A stretch of DNA of 64,000 nt from Acidobacteriota bacterium (GCA_013287135.1 JABDEK010000003.1:23442-87441), one strand, 5' to 3'; positions 1-10,449 are shown, counted from the first letter of the stretch. A program made the numbers and translations. Notes: generated by a model from the sequence alone, not told the origin.

Positions 1-48
1 TGCCTAAGGTAGTCGCGCCAGACCGTGCTTGAGTGTAGCTGATGTACA

Positions 49-1245
49 ATGCGAACGATGACGCAAGGTATATACATCCAGGTACCGTTCTGCCAGAGCA
101 AGTGTACTTACTGTAATTTTCACACGGGTGTGGTGTCGCGCGACCGCTATCTGCCTTATGCTGAGGCGCTTTGCCGCGAGATTGAAACTCACCGATCGCT
201 CAACAATCATCTTGACTCTGTCGGGTTCGCGCATGAGATTCGCGCCGTCGCTTCGGCGCGTCCGTTGACCGTTGATACGGTTTACTTCGGCGGTGGAACC
301 CCGAGTCTCCTTGACGCAACGCTTCTACGAAAAATTCTCGACTCGCTTTATCGCAATTTTTCCTCAGAATCGATGGAAGTTACGTTGGAGGCCGACCCAG
401 AAACTATCACGCCGGAGAAAGCGAGCGCGTGGAGGGACGCGGGATTTAATCGAATTAGTCTAGGGGCGCAATCTTTCAACGACACTGAATTGCAGGCGGC
501 AGGGCGTATGCATCGGCGTGCGGATATTTTTTCGGCTAACACGATTTTGCGCGACGCCGGATTTCAAAATATCAGCCTGGACCTGATTTCAGGATTGCCA
601 CATCAAACCGCCGAAACGTGGGAAGAGTCAGTCGCGCAAATTTTGCAAATGCGGCCGGAACATTTATCGATTTACATGCTTGAAATTGATGAGGGAAGCA
701 AACTGGGTGCGGAATCTTTGGCAGGCGGCAAGCGGTACAGCGCGGCTGAGATTCCTGCCGACGATTCGATTGCGGATTTTTACGACTCCGCGTGCGCGCG
801 GCTGGCAGCAGCGGGATACGAGCATTACGAAATTTCAAACTGGGCGGCGCCGGGGATGCGGTCGCGCCACAATTCGAAGTACTGGCAGCGCAAACCATAT
901 CTTGGTTTCGGCGCCGGGGCGCATTCGTTTGACGGCGAGAAGCGTTGGTCCAACCTGCACGATTCAGCCCGCTACGTGACCTGCATCGAGCAGGGAATTT
1001 CGCCGCGCGAACAAATTGAAACGGTGACATCGGCACAAGCGCTGGAAGAAGAATTGTTCTTGGGTCTGCGGCAACTTGACGGAGTTGACCTGGAGCGGAT
1101 CGAGCGTGAGTATGACGTAAACTTACGGAATCGCATCGCTCCGCTGGCTGAACAGGGATTTTTGCAATTGAATGGCGCGCAGTTGCGGCTCGCACCAGAC
1201 CGTTTGTCTATTTCGAATGATGTTTTTGTCGAATTGCTGGGTTAA
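49..1245 (+). CDS. hemW: HemW-like radical SAM haem chaperone
   Basis: Radical SAM protein of the HemW (formerly HemN-like, 'coproporphyrinogen III oxidase-like') family, which is thought to bind haem and deliver it to respiratory enzymes in the cytoplasm. The cluster motif CxxxCxYCxF is at residues 15-24 (CQSKCTYCNF), which is the HemW pattern, and GGGTPS follows at about residue 83. The 398-residue length and the C-terminal HemN-like region fit the family. The start is either ATG 49 or ATG 58 (MTQG), and neither has a strong ribosome binding site. Bases 1-48 hold nothing I can assign. The family call is solid; true oxidase activity is unlikely from the motif. Confidence 0.9.
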   Translation: MRTMTQGIYIQVPFCQSKCTYCNFHTGVVSRDRYLPYAEALCREIETHRSLNNHLDSVGFAHEIRAVASARPLTVDTVYFGGGTPSLLDATLLRKILDSLYRNFSSESMEVTLEADPETITPEKASAWRDAGFNRISLGAQSFNDTELQAAGRMHRRADIFSANTILRDAGFQNISLDLISGLPHQTAETWEESVAQILQMRPEHLSIYMLEIDEGSKLGAESLAGGKRYSAAEIPADDSIADFYDSACARLAAAGYEHYEISNWAAPGMRSRHNSKYWQRKPYLGFGAGAHSFDGEKRWSNLHDSARYVTCIEQGISPREQIETVTSAQALEEELFLGLRQLDGVDLERIEREYDVNLRNRIAPLAEQGFLQLNGAQLRLAPDRLSISNDVFVELLG

Positions 1246-1254
1246 GGAGCTAGC

Positions 1255-2352
1255 GTGCACACAGCTTCGCAAGAAAACAAAAGCACGGCAGATTTTGTAG
1301 ATCTTCGCAGCGACACGGTCACGCGGCCGTCTGCTGCGATGCGTCGCGCCATGGCAGAAGCCGAAGTCGGCGACGATGTTTACGGCGAGGACCCTACCGT
1401 TAATCGCTTGCAGGAACGCGCCGCCGAAATTTTTGAGCGCGAGGCGGCGTTGTTTGTCCCCAGCGGATCGATGGGAAACCTGATCGCGATCAAAACCTGG
1501 ACGCAACCCGGCATGGAAATAATATGCGAGCAGCGCGCGCACGTGAATCAGTATGAGCTCGCCTCCATGTCCGCCATTGCCGGATGCATGCCGCGTACCA
1601 CTCCTGCGCCGGATGGAATTCTTACCTGGGACTTGATTGAGCCGCTGGTCCGTCCCAAAACCTACTATTACTCCCAAAGCGCACTGGTCACGCTGGAGAA
1701 TACTCACAATATGCATGGCGGCACGGTATATCCGCCCGCGGTGACCGAGGACGTATGCCAGCGGGCGCACGCAGCGGGGCTCAAAGTGCATCTGGACGGT
1801 GCACGCATTTTCAATGCCGCGGTTGCGCTGGGGAAAAGCGTCGCAGCTCTCACGAGGAATTGTGACTCGGTTATGTTTTGCTTGTCCAAGGGTTTGGGCG
1901 CGCCAGTGGGGTCCATGCTGGTTGGATCACAGGAGTTTATTCAGAAAGCGCATATCGCGCGCAAGCTGTTGGGTGGCGGCATGCGCCAGGCAGGCGTCCT
2001 TGCCGCGGCCGGACTGATTGCATTGGAAGAGTCTCCCAAGAATTTGCACCTCGATCACGAAAACGCGACGTTTCTAGCGAACGGACTGGCAAACATAAAA
2101 GGTATCTCGCTGGATCCGAAAAAAGTCCTTACTAATATCGTGATTTTTGACGTTCGCGGAACGGGTCGTACGGCGGCGGAAATTTCCACTGACCTTGGCA
2201 AAAAGAAAATTCTGTGCGGGCCGACAGATAAATATTCCATTCGTATGGTTACACATTGCGATGTGCAGCGCGCTGGGGTCGAGAGAGCGTGGGCGGCCAT
2301 GAACGATGTTCTGAGCGTGCGCGCAAGTGCGCCTGCAGCGGCGCATCACTAA
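1255..2352 (+). CDS. ltaE: Low-specificity L-threonine aldolase
   Basis: PLP-dependent fold-type I enzyme that cleaves L-threonine or L-allo-threonine to glycine and acetaldehyde in the cytoplasm. The protein opens with the family signature DLRSDTVTRPS and has the GDDVYGEDP segment. The Schiff-base lysine is K212 in CLSKGLGAPVGS. The length of 365 residues is usual. It starts at GTG 1255, nine bases after the hemW stop, with GGAG just upstream, so the two genes are probably cotranscribed. Confidence 0.92.
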   Translation: MHTASQENKSTADFVDLRSDTVTRPSAAMRRAMAEAEVGDDVYGEDPTVNRLQERAAEIFEREAALFVPSGSMGNLIAIKTWTQPGMEIICEQRAHVNQYELASMSAIAGCMPRTTPAPDGILTWDLIEPLVRPKTYYYSQSALVTLENTHNMHGGTVYPPAVTEDVCQRAHAAGLKVHLDGARIFNAAVALGKSVAALTRNCDSVMFCLSKGLGAPVGSMLVGSQEFIQKAHIARKLLGGGMRQAGVLAAAGLIALEESPKNLHLDHENATFLANGLANIKGISLDPKKVLTNIVIFDVRGTGRTAAEISTDLGKKKILCGPTDKYSIRMVTHCDVQRAGVERAWAAMNDVLSVRASAPAAAHH

Positions 2353-2398
2353 TGGGGTCTAATCGGGGTAACTGACTCCATCGGAGAAAACCATAGCG

Positions 2399-4300
2399 AT
2401 GAGTTCTCAGGAGTTTTCCAAGCGTAGGGCGGCCACTCTAGGAATATTTTGCCTGATCATCGCATCTAGTTTGGTGGCGGCGAGGAGAACTAACAACATA
2501 ATGACAATTGATACTGCAAATCCTAAGAGCGCGGCAGCAACCAAGCCCGCGCAAATGAAATCAGCGGCGCCCACCGCGGAGGAGGCCCGCCAATTTGTGG
2601 AGGCCGCGGAAAACCGGCTGTTGCCGCTATGGGTCGGGGCCCAACGCGCGTCGTGGGTGCAAGAGACATTTATTACGCCAGACACGGAGGAGATGGCCGC
2701 AGAAGCGGACCAAGCCGTGAAGGCGGCCACTGCCGAACTCGCTGCGCAGGCCCGACGTTACGAGGGTTTGCAACTTCCCGAAGACGTAGCCCGCAAACTG
2801 AAATTAATAAGATTTTCAGTGGACATTCCCGCACCACGCGACACCGCCGAGAGTACCGAGCTTTCGCAGCTTAATGCATCGTTGCAAAGCGATTATGGAA
2901 AAGGAAAGTGGTGCCCCGATGCTCCGCAAGGAAAATGCCTTTCGTTGAGCGACCTCGATCACTTGATGGCCACCAGCCGCGATCCCAAAGAACTTCAGCG
3001 TGCTTGGGAAGGCTGGCATGCGATTGCGCCTCCGATGCGCAAACGTTATGCGCGAATGGTTGCACTGGCGAATAAAGGCGCGCACGAGACAGGGTTCGCC
3101 GATGTCGGTGCGATGTGGCGATCGAATTACGATATGGCGCCGGATGCGTTCGCCGCGGAACTCGACCGTCTTTGGCAGCAGGTTCGACCGCTCTATGTTT
3201 CGCTGCACGCCTACGTTCGCTGGAATCTCGAAAAGAAGTATGGTCCAGTTGTGGTCAGCGAAGACCGTCCGATTCCCGCGCACTTGCTGGGAAATATGTG
3301 GTCGCAGGACTGGACTAATATTTATCCGCTGGTGGCCCCGGCCGATGCCGATCCCGGGTACGATCTAACAGAGATTTTGAAAGCCAAGCAAATCGAACCG
3401 GTGGGAATGGTGCACTACGGTGAACGCTTCTTCATGTCCTTGGGCTTCGCCGCGCTTCCTGAAACATTTTGGGAACGCTCGATGTTTACCAAACCGCGCG
3501 ATCGCGAGGTGGTTTGCCACGCCAGCGCTTGGGACATCGATTACGTCGAGGACTTGCGCATCAAGATGTGCATCGAGCAAAAGGCTGACGATTTCACCAC
3601 CATTCACCATGAGCTGGGCCACAACTTTTATCAGCGCGCGTACGACAAGCAGCCTCCGCTATTTCGCAACAGCGCGAATGACGGATTCCATGAAGCCATT
3701 GGCGACACCATAGCCCTGTCCGTCACGCCCGAGTACCTGAAAGAAATTGGTTTGCTAGAAAATGTTCCGCCGGCATCTTCTGATATTGGCTTGCTCATGA
3801 AACGAGCTTTGGACAAAGTGGCGTTCCTGCCCTTTGGCCTGCTGATTGATAAATGGCGCTGGGAAGTTTTCTCTGGCAAGGTGACGCCGGAAAACTACAA
3901 CAAAGCCTGGTGGGAACTCCGCGAGAAGTATCAAGGCATCGCGCCGAGTTCGCTACGCAGCGAGGAAGATTTCGATCCGGGTGCCAAGTATCACGTGGCC
4001 GCGAACGTTCCCTACGCACGTTATTTTCTTGCGGCGATTCTCCAATACCAATTTCACCGCGCATTGTGCCGCGAGTCGGGTTACAAAGGGCCGCTGCATC
4101 GCTGCTCGATTTACAATAATAAAGAAGCGGGCGCGCGTCTGAACAAAATGCTCGCCATGGGACAGAACCGTCCGTGGCCAGAAGCTCTGGAAGTATTAAC
4201 CGGCGAGAAGCAAATGGATGCGACCGCCATTCTCGAATACTACGCGCCATTGAAGCAGTGGCTAGACCAGCAAAACAAAGGCCACAAAGTCGATTGGTAG
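2399..4300 (+). CDS. M2 family peptidase (ACE-like peptidyl-dipeptidase)
   Basis: Zinc metallopeptidase of family M2, related to angiotensin-converting enzyme, which removes dipeptides from peptide C-termini. The HExxH zinc site is H404-E405-L-G-H408, and the third-ligand motif (FHEAIGD) follows about 24 residues later. The N-terminus has a short basic stretch and a hydrophobic segment (about residues 13-28), which suggests export to the periplasm. Bacterial members of this family are common in Acidobacteriota and Xanthomonadaceae. The physiological substrate cannot be read from sequence. A 46-base gap separates it from the aldolase gene. Confidence 0.9.
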   Translation: MSSQEFSKRRAATLGIFCLIIASSLVAARRTNNIMTIDTANPKSAAATKPAQMKSAAPTAEEARQFVEAAENRLLPLWVGAQRASWVQETFITPDTEEMAAEADQAVKAATAELAAQARRYEGLQLPEDVARKLKLIRFSVDIPAPRDTAESTELSQLNASLQSDYGKGKWCPDAPQGKCLSLSDLDHLMATSRDPKELQRAWEGWHAIAPPMRKRYARMVALANKGAHETGFADVGAMWRSNYDMAPDAFAAELDRLWQQVRPLYVSLHAYVRWNLEKKYGPVVVSEDRPIPAHLLGNMWSQDWTNIYPLVAPADADPGYDLTEILKAKQIEPVGMVHYGERFFMSLGFAALPETFWERSMFTKPRDREVVCHASAWDIDYVEDLRIKMCIEQKADDFTTIHHELGHNFYQRAYDKQPPLFRNSANDGFHEAIGDTIALSVTPEYLKEIGLLENVPPASSDIGLLMKRALDKVAFLPFGLLIDKWRWEVFSGKVTPENYNKAWWELREKYQGIAPSSLRSEEDFDPGAKYHVAANVPYARYFLAAILQYQFHRALCRESGYKGPLHRCSIYNNKEAGARLNKMLAMGQNRPWPEALEVLTGEKQMDATAILEYYAPLKQWLDQQNKGHKVDW

Positions 4301-4677
4301 GCCCGTGAAACGCGGTTCAATTGTCCGATGGCGCTATTCGGCGCACCAGGAGCTGCATGTTGTGAAGCCTTCCTCAACTTTGTAGCGAGTGCATGGTTTG
4401 CCGATCTAGTCCCCAGCGTCTTCAGATATTAGGCAACCAGCCGTATTCGGCGCAAATGTATACGGAGCTCTCGCCCTATTGCCATTTCTGACGACCATCC
4501 TGATTCTTGTTCCCAATGTGCGATGGTGTGGTCGCGCACGAAGCGCAGATACTATCGTGCGTCCAGACCACCGGCGGTGAGGTTCCGACGGGGGCGGCGC
4601 GATTATCTGCGCACAAACTCCTATGGTATAAAAGAGATGCATCCTGGAATCAATTTGCTCTATTTTTGCGAGGTGAT
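4301..4677. other. 377-base non-coding gap
   Basis: I see no convincing gene or RNA here. The reading frame of the following dehydrogenase stays open back to ATG 4507, but those extra residues match nothing in the acyl-CoA dehydrogenase family and have no ribosome binding site, so I treat the stretch as upstream region. A candidate promoter lies at 4624-4632. Confidence 0.5.
4624..4632 (+). promoter_or_regulatory. Candidate extended -10 promoter for acyl-CoA dehydrogenase
   Basis: TGGTATAAA matches the extended -10 form TGnTATAAT at eight of nine positions counting the free base. There is no good -35 at the usual distance. Transcription would begin near 4639, about 39 bases before the GTG start at 4678. 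Confidence 0.4.
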
Positions 4678-5844
4678 GTGGAGTTTTCGCTAACGGACGA
4701 ACAACAGCAGCTTCGGCGAACGGTTCGAGCGTTTGCCGAGGGTGAAATCCTTCCTCATGTAATGGAATGGGACGAAGCATCCCATTTTCCCACCGAGATT
4801 ATTCCCAAACTGGCTGAGATGGGCTTTCTGGGTGTGATATTTCCGGAAAAGTATGGCGGCGCGGGAATGGGGTACATCGAGTACGCCATCATTATTGAAG
4901 AATTATCGCGGGTGGACGGATCGATGGGCATTATTGTGGCCGCGCATAATTCGCTATGCACCAACCACATTTATAAATTTGGAACGGAAGAACAGAAAAA
5001 GAAATACGTGGTGCCGTTGGCACAGGGCAAGAAGCTGGGCTGTTGGTCGCTTACGGAGCCGGAAGCTGGCTCTGATGCCGGGGGGACGCGCACGTCCGCG
5101 TTGAAGAAAGATGGCCGATGGCTGATCAACGGCTCAAAGACGTTCACTACGAACGGCCATTATGCGGATGTGTGCGTCGCCATGGCGGTAACGGACCCCG
5201 CGAAGAAAAGCCATGGGATTTCAGCATTCATCATCGAGAAAGGAACTCCCGGGTTCCGGCCAGGCAAAAAAGAAAACAAACTTGGTCTGCGTGCAAGCGA
5301 CACCAGTGAGGTGGTTTTTAGTGATTGCGAAGTGCCGGCAGAAAATCTGCTGGGAAAAGAAGGCGAAGGCTTTGTAAACAGCCTGCAAATTCTTGACGGC
5401 GGCCGCATCTCGATCGCTTCTCTCGGGCTGGGAATGGCGCAGGGCGCCTACGAAGCCTCCGTACGGTACGCAAAGCAACGCAAACAATTCGGCAAGGCGA
5501 TTGCGGAATTTCAAGCGATTCAGTTCAAGCTCGCGGATATGGCCATGGAGATCGAAGCAGCGCGGCTGCTCACGTATCAAGCTGCCTGGCTTGCGGACCA
5601 AGCCATTGCTGCGGGAAATTACGATACGCGGTTTACGCGCGAGTCGAGCATGGCGAAACTCTATGCCGGTGAGGTGGCTGTGCGCGTGGCGAACGAAGCC
5701 GTGCAGATTCATGGCGGGTACGGTTTTATTAAGGATTATCCGGCCGAGAAATTCTATCGCGATGTGAAGTTGTGCACGATAGGTGAAGGTACCAGCGAAA
5801 TCCAAAGGCTGGTAATCGCGCGACAGGTTTTGGGAAAAGGTTAA
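4678..5844 (+). CDS. Acyl-CoA dehydrogenase (short/branched-chain type)
   Basis: FAD-dependent enzyme that makes the alpha,beta-double bond in acyl-CoA thioesters in fatty acid or branched amino acid breakdown and passes electrons to ETF. The protein begins [19 protein letters not shown], typical of the family, and has the FAD-binding [15 protein letters not shown] region. The catalytic glutamate is E370 in [10 protein letters not shown], the position used by short-chain and branched-chain enzymes. I chose GTG 4678 (388 residues, GAGG upstream) over the longer ATG 4507. MeaB lies next, which suggests a role in propionate or branched-chain acyl-CoA catabolism. Confidence 0.92.
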   Translation: MEFSLTDEQQQLRRTVRAFAEGEILPHVMEWDEASHFPTEIIPKLAEMGFLGVIFPEKYGGAGMGYIEYAIIIEELSRVDGSMGIIVAAHNSLCTNHIYKFGTEEQKKKYVVPLAQGKKLGCWSLTEPEAGSDAGGTRTSALKKDGRWLINGSKTFTTNGHYADVCVAMAVTDPAKKSHGISAFIIEKGTPGFRPGKKENKLGLRASDTSEVVFSDCEVPAENLLGKEGEGFVNSLQILDGGRISIASLGLGMAQGAYEASVRYAKQRKQFGKAIAEFQAIQFKLADMAMEIEAARLLTYQAAWLADQAIAAGNYDTRFTRESSMAKLYAGEVAVRVANEAVQIHGGYGFIKDYPAEKFYRDVKLCTIGEGTSEIQRLVIARQVLGKG

Positions 5845-5929
5845 ATTTGGTGCCTGCAAAAACCACGCCTGGTTCTGCGCCGTTCGCTCTACGCTGCCGA
5901 TTCCTCTCTGAGCTGATCGCCTAATTCTG

Positions 5930-6895
5930 ATGACCGTTTCTGTCGACAATTGGGCCGAGCAGGTGCGCGCCGGTGATGTACGCGCGATATCGCGGGCGGT
6001 TTCCGCAATTGAAAATCGAGAGCGCGAGGCGGAGGAAATACTCCGCCAGCTATTTCCGTATACGGGGCATGCCTACCGGGTTGGAATCACCGGCGCACCG
6101 GGAACCGGCAAGAGCACTTTGGTGGATCGTCTGGCTAGTCATTATCGTGGCGAGAAAAAGACTGTCGGGATTATTGCCGTGGATCCGTCAAGCCCTTTTA
6201 CTGGCGGAGCGATCTTAGGCGACCGCGTGCGAATGCAAGGTCACGCAACCGACTCGGGCATATTTATCCGCTCGATGGCGACGAGAGGTTTCCTCGGCGG
6301 ATTGGCGCAAGCTACTAGAGACACCGCGCTGTTGATGGACGCGGCCGGAAAACAAATGATTTTGATCGAGACAGTGGGCGTAGGACAGGGCGAAATCGAA
6401 ATCGTTCGTCTGGCTGACTGTACGATTGTCGTGCTGATGCCCGGGATGGGTGATGACGTCCAAAGTCTAAAAGCCGGATTGATGGAAATTGGCGACATTT
6501 TCGTGCTGAACAAATGTGACCGCGAAGGCGCGGATCGTTACGAACAGCAACTGCGAGGCATCTTGCAACTGGTGCCGGAGAGACAAGGATGGAAGCCGCC
6601 AGTCGTGCGCACTGTGGCTACGGAAAACAAAGGTGTGGACGAATTGGCCCGACAGATCGCTCTTTTCAAAACCCATTTCGAGCAAACTCACGATCGGAAA
6701 GCGCGAGAAATTTCGCATTGGAAAGAATGGATTCTTCAACTACTTGAGGCGCGATTAATGGAACGCGTCGTCGGTGACCAACTCGGCGAACGCGAACTCG
6801 ATAGAATTGCTTCGCAGGTAGCGGAGCGAAAAATGGATCCTTACGGCGCAGTGAATCAAATTCTGTCACGCGCGGGACTCGGAGATAAATCTTGA
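5930..6895 (+). CDS. meaB: MeaB-like GTPase (methylmalonyl-CoA mutase chaperone)
   Basis: P-loop G3E GTPase that loads and protects the B12 cofactor of methylmalonyl-CoA mutase or a related acyl-CoA mutase. Walker A is GAPGTGKS at residues 55-62; VDPSSPF, the switch region IETVGVGQGE and the guanine-specificity motif NKCD all follow. Length 321 residues is normal. No mutase subunit is in the window, so the client enzyme must be encoded elsewhere. The stop overlaps the TTG start of the next gene by four bases. Confidence 0.93.
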   Translation: MTVSVDNWAEQVRAGDVRAISRAVSAIENREREAEEILRQLFPYTGHAYRVGITGAPGTGKSTLVDRLASHYRGEKKTVGIIAVDPSSPFTGGAILGDRVRMQGHATDSGIFIRSMATRGFLGGLAQATRDTALLMDAAGKQMILIETVGVGQGEIEIVRLADCTIVVLMPGMGDDVQSLKAGLMEIGDIFVLNKCDREGADRYEQQLRGILQLVPERQGWKPPVVRTVATENKGVDELARQIALFKTHFEQTHDRKAREISHWKEWILQLLEARLMERVVGDQLGERELDRIASQVAERKMDPYGAVNQILSRAGLGDKS

Positions 6896-7731
6896 AACTT
6901 GGGCAACTGGAATTTCACGTTTTGGTGGACGGCCATTTGGGGCTGGATGGTGGCGCAATGTTCGGCGTCATTCCAAAGCCCCTGTGGGAAAAGAAAATTC
7001 CGGCGGATGGCAGGAACCGAATCAAGTTGGCGATGAATTGTCTGCTGGTGCGTGCGGGTGGCAAGACCATTTTGGTGGAGACGGGCGCTGGCGAAAAATG
7101 GGACGAAAAGGGGCGCGATATTTATGCGCTGGACGGCCCGCATTTGACCGAGAGGCTGCGCGATTACGGCGTGCATCCGCACGAAATCGATATCGTGATC
7201 AACACGCATCTGCACTTCGATCATTGCGGCGGAAACACGCGCGTGGAAAAAGATAAAGTCGTTACTGCATTTCCACACGCCCGGTATGTGGTTCAGCGCG
7301 GTGAGTACGAGCACGCCAAAAATCCGAACGAGCGAGATCGCGCAAGCTACCTGCTCGAAAATTATGTCCCGCTTGAGGCGGCCGGCAAATGGTCCCTTCT
7401 GGTCGACGACCGCGCGATAGCGCCTGGAGTGGAATTGATTCGCGTCCCAGGACACACCGCAAACATGCAGTGCGTGAAGCTCAGCGGCGGCGGTCAAACT
7501 GCGTTTTTCTTCGCCGATCTTGTGCCCACTACGGCTCACCTGGCGCTGCCGTGGATCATGGGATTCGACTTGTATCCGGTGACCACGCTCGAAAACAAAA
7601 AGAAATGGATTCCGGAGGCGGTGAAAGAGGGATGGATTGCGCTCTTTGCCCATGATGCCAAAGTGCCGGCGGGGTATTTGCGCGAGCGCGACGGCAGATG
7701 GGAAGCGGAACCGGTGACGATTGATTCGTAG
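6892..7731 (+). CDS. Metallo-beta-lactamase-fold hydrolase
   Basis: MBL-fold metallohydrolase. The zinc motif HxHxDH is H106-H108-D110-H111 (NTHLHFDHCGG), and later metal-ligand regions (VPGHTANM and the HD near the C-terminus, FAHDAKV) are present. It is close to the quorum-quenching lactonase and general MBL hydrolase groups, but the substrate is not clear. The start is TTG 6892, overlapping the meaB stop, so translation is probably coupled. The 279-residue length is normal for the superfamily. Confidence 0.85.
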   Translation: MKLGQLEFHVLVDGHLGLDGGAMFGVIPKPLWEKKIPADGRNRIKLAMNCLLVRAGGKTILVETGAGEKWDEKGRDIYALDGPHLTERLRDYGVHPHEIDIVINTHLHFDHCGGNTRVEKDKVVTAFPHARYVVQRGEYEHAKNPNERDRASYLLENYVPLEAAGKWSLLVDDRAIAPGVELIRVPGHTANMQCVKLSGGGQTAFFFADLVPTTAHLALPWIMGFDLYPVTTLENKKKWIPEAVKEGWIALFAHDAKVPAGYLRERDGRWEAEPVTIDS

Positions 7732-7743
7732 ACGAATCGAAAG

Positions 7744-8652
7744 GTGAAAATGGCGAGAAAGGTAAGGAAGAAAAAGAATAAAAGCGTAAAAGAAGAGATT
7801 CGCATCGGGATTATTGGGGGAAGCGGTCTCTACTCGATGCCGGGACTCACGGATGTCCGCGAGACGCGGGTGCCAACGCCGTTCGGCGATCCGTCTGACC
7901 CAATCCTGATCGGCACGCTCGAAGGACGCCGCGTGGCCTTCCTGGCGCGACATGGGCGCGGCCACCGCTTAACGCCGAGCGAGATAAATTACCGCGCAAA
8001 TATATGCGCGCTGAAGATGCTTGGAGTGGAGCGAATTCTGTCTGTCAGCGCAGTCGGTTCGCTTCGAGATGATTTGCCGCCGCTCGATTTCGTGATTCCC
8101 GATCAATTCTTCGATCGCACACGCCTGCGTGTCGCAACGTTTTTTGGTGGCGGAGTCGTGGCGCACGTGGGGTTCGACAAGCCTACTTGCACGATTTTGG
8201 CCGCGCACATTGCTGATGCGTGCGACGGGGCCGGCGTGAAAGCGCATCGTTCCGGAACATACGTTTGCATGGAAGGTCCGCAATTTTCGACCTTGGCCGA
8301 ATCGCATACGTACCGACAGCTTGGCTTCGACGTGATTGGGATGACCAATTTGACGGAGGCGAAGCTGGCGCGCGAAGCGGAGATTTGCTACGCCACGATC
8401 GCCATGGTTACGGATTACGATTGCTGGCACCCTAACCATGACGCCGTTACCTTGGACGAAATTATTCAGAATTTAAATCGCAATACCTCGAACGTGCAGC
8501 GCGTGTTGCGCGAAGTAGTGCGCGAACTGCCGGAGGCGCGAAGTTGCAAGTGCGGTTCGGCTCTTGCGCACGCGATTCTTACACACCGCGCAGCGATTTC
8601 TGCCGCCGCGAAAAAAAGGCTCGCACCCATCATCGGCAAATATATTTCCTAA
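7744..8652 (+). CDS. mtnP: S-methyl-5'-thioadenosine phosphorylase
   Basis: Purine nucleoside phosphorylase family member that splits methylthioadenosine to adenine and methylthioribose-1-phosphate, the first step of methionine salvage. Seen are the phosphate-binding IGIIGGSGLY, RHGRGHRLTPSEINYRAN and the base-site segment MEGPQFST with GMTNLTEAKLAREAE. The N-terminus has a short lysine-rich extension (residues 1-17). GTG 7744 and ATG 7750 are both possible starts. The PfkB kinase gene directly downstream suggests joint purine salvage. Confidence 0.92.
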   Translation: MKMARKVRKKKNKSVKEEIRIGIIGGSGLYSMPGLTDVRETRVPTPFGDPSDPILIGTLEGRRVAFLARHGRGHRLTPSEINYRANICALKMLGVERILSVSAVGSLRDDLPPLDFVIPDQFFDRTRLRVATFFGGGVVAHVGFDKPTCTILAAHIADACDGAGVKAHRSGTYVCMEGPQFSTLAESHTYRQLGFDVIGMTNLTEAKLAREAEICYATIAMVTDYDCWHPNHDAVTLDEIIQNLNRNTSNVQRVLREVVRELPEARSCKCGSALAHAILTHRAAISAAAKKRLAPIIGKYIS

Positions 8653-8663
8653 ACGGAGAGTGA

Positions 8664-9572
8664 ATGTCACTACTGGTTGTTGGTTCGGTCGCTTTCGACG
8701 CCTTGGAGACGCCGCATGGCAAAGTGGAACGCACCTTGGGGGGAGCCGCGAGTTATTTCGCGCTTGCCGCCAGCCATTTCACGCCCGTTCGCGTGGTAGC
8801 TATTGTGGGAGACGATTTTACTGCTAAAGACAAGGCTGTCTTTCACGGTCGGAAAATCGACCTGGAAGGTCTGGAGCATGCCACGGGGAAGACGTTTTTT
8901 TGGTCCGGGCGGTACAGCAAGGACATGAACGAGCGCACGACGCTGGCGACCGATTTAAATGTGTTTGCAAATTTCAGGCCCACTTTGCCGGGAACGTATT
9001 GTGATTCGTCATTTATTTTCTTGGGCAACATCGATCCGACGCTGCAGCGATCGGTTCTGAAGCAAATGAAATGCAAGCCGAAAGTGGTAGGGCTCGACAC
9101 CATGAATTATTGGATCGAGCGCACCCCTGCCGAATTACGCGAAACTCTTAAACACACCCAGATTTTGATGATTAATGATGATGAAACGCGCCAGCTAACC
9201 GGCGAGCATAATTTGATGCGCGCAGCCAAACACGTTTTCAAAATGGGCCCGCGGACTCTGGTGATTAAACGCGGTGAACATGGCGCTTTGATGGTGCACA
9301 ATAACTTTCTGTTTTCGGTGCCGGGATTCCCATTGGAAGAGGTGCACGATCCTACAGGCGCTGGGGACAGTTTTGCGGGTGGTTTCATGGGCTACTTGGC
9401 GGGCGAAGGGCGAATTAATGACCAAACGCTTCGCCGCGCGATGGTTTACGGCTCCGTGCTCGGAAGTTTCGCCGTTGAACGCTTCGGGCTTGAGCGCCTG
9501 ACCAAACTAACGCGCCGAGAAATAACCGAACGGGCGCGTCGCTTTCTGAAACTTACAACGTTCAAACTTTAG
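8664..9572 (+). CDS. PfkB family kinase (ribokinase/adenosine kinase-like)
   Basis: Cytoplasmic sugar or nucleoside kinase of the PfkB/ribokinase family. The C-terminal signature DPTGAGDSFAGGF starts at D229, with catalytic base D235 and the anion hole GAGD; the N-terminal GGAASYFA region matches the substrate-binding part. It begins 11 bases after mtnP. Because MTA phosphorylase releases adenine and a sugar phosphate, a nucleoside or sugar salvage role is plausible, but the substrate is an inference from the neighbourhood. Confidence 0.85.
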   Translation: MSLLVVGSVAFDALETPHGKVERTLGGAASYFALAASHFTPVRVVAIVGDDFTAKDKAVFHGRKIDLEGLEHATGKTFFWSGRYSKDMNERTTLATDLNVFANFRPTLPGTYCDSSFIFLGNIDPTLQRSVLKQMKCKPKVVGLDTMNYWIERTPAELRETLKHTQILMINDDETRQLTGEHNLMRAAKHVFKMGPRTLVIKRGEHGALMVHNNFLFSVPGFPLEEVHDPTGAGDSFAGGFMGYLAGEGRINDQTLRRAMVYGSVLGSFAVERFGLERLTKLTRREITERARRFLKLTTFKL

Positions 9573-10232
9573 TTGAGCAAATTTATGCTGCACGATTTGA
9601 ATTCTTACATCGTTGCCCGCTTGTTGCTCGCAGGTGCGCTCGGCGGAGTGGTCGGGCTCGAGCGTGAGTTACGTCACAAGCCGGCCGGCCTGCGCACCAA
9701 CATGCTGATTTGTTTTGGCGCCGCGCTGTTTACGATCATTTCCTACGAAATGGCGGGAAGCGTGGGCGGCGATCACACGCGCATTGCGGCGCAAATTATT
9801 CCGGGAATCGGATTTATTGGGGCCGGAGTGGTGATTCGCGGGCGCGGAGGCGTGGTGGGAATCACCAGCGCGGCGACAATTTTCGTAATGGCCAGTGTGG
9901 GCATGGCGGTCGGCGCCGGCATGTTGATGACTGCCATTTTCTCGACGCTGATTCTTTTGGTCGCGCTAGTATTTCTTGGCGTCGCAGAGGAGCGTTTTGG
10001 ATTCCACATGCGTCTGGTGACTTTCCGATTGACCAGCGAGGATCCGACATTGCTCCCGCGAGCGCATCAGATCGTTGAACAGTCCGGGATTCCGGCCCAC
10101 CGCTGGCACAATCATCGCAGTGAGGAAGGGATCGTTGTAGAGTTCGACGCAGACGTGACCTATCCGCAAGAACGCGATTTGATGGAAAAGCTAGCCGCTT
10201 TGAAAGTTCGCTGCGATGTGCGGCCTGTTTGA
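9573..10232 (+). CDS. MgtC/SapB family membrane protein
   Basis: Inner-membrane protein of the MgtC/SapB family. The N-terminal half has four to five hydrophobic helices with the family pattern GGVVGLERELRHKPAGLRTN and GIGFIGAGVVIRGRG; the C-terminal ~80 residues form a soluble ACT-like domain. The family is linked to growth at low magnesium and, in some species, to control of the F-ATPase; its role here is unknown. The start is TTG 9573 (abutting the previous stop) or ATG 9585. Confidence 0.88.
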   Translation: MSKFMLHDLNSYIVARLLLAGALGGVVGLERELRHKPAGLRTNMLICFGAALFTIISYEMAGSVGGDHTRIAAQIIPGIGFIGAGVVIRGRGGVVGITSAATIFVMASVGMAVGAGMLMTAIFSTLILLVALVFLGVAEERFGFHMRLVTFRLTSEDPTLLPRAHQIVEQSGIPAHRWHNHRSEEGIVVEFDADVTYPQERDLMEKLAALKVRCDVRPV

Positions 10233-10309
10233 GGGATAGATTCTTCTGATGTCCTTATGTACACGACACGCTTTGACGGCCAACCAATGCCGGTAAAATT
10301 GAATCCGAG

Positions 10310-10338
10310 TTGACGGACTGCGCATGGGGTGCTATCAA
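10310..10338 (+). promoter_or_regulatory. Candidate sigma-70 promoter of the IPT/TIG lipoprotein gene
   Basis: TTGACG and TATCAA are separated by 17 bases. A second TTGACG lies at 10273 with TAAAAT 15 bases further on, so either may be used. The surrounding 217-base gap holds nothing else that I recognise. Confidence 0.3.
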
Positions 10339-10449
10339 TTCTAGGTCTTTGTTATATTTTCAGGCGTTTCGGTTTTCCCGTTCCGCTCGACCAGTTTGTC
10401 ACCATGTGCGGCCGCAGGGTTCCGTGCAAATTATAGGAGGACGTAACTG

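Noticed and set aside
6856..7965. Long minus-strand ORF (369 codons) opposite meaB and the MBL gene
   Set aside because: It covers the antisense of clearly recognisable genes, has no family motif, and reflects low stop frequency in that frame.
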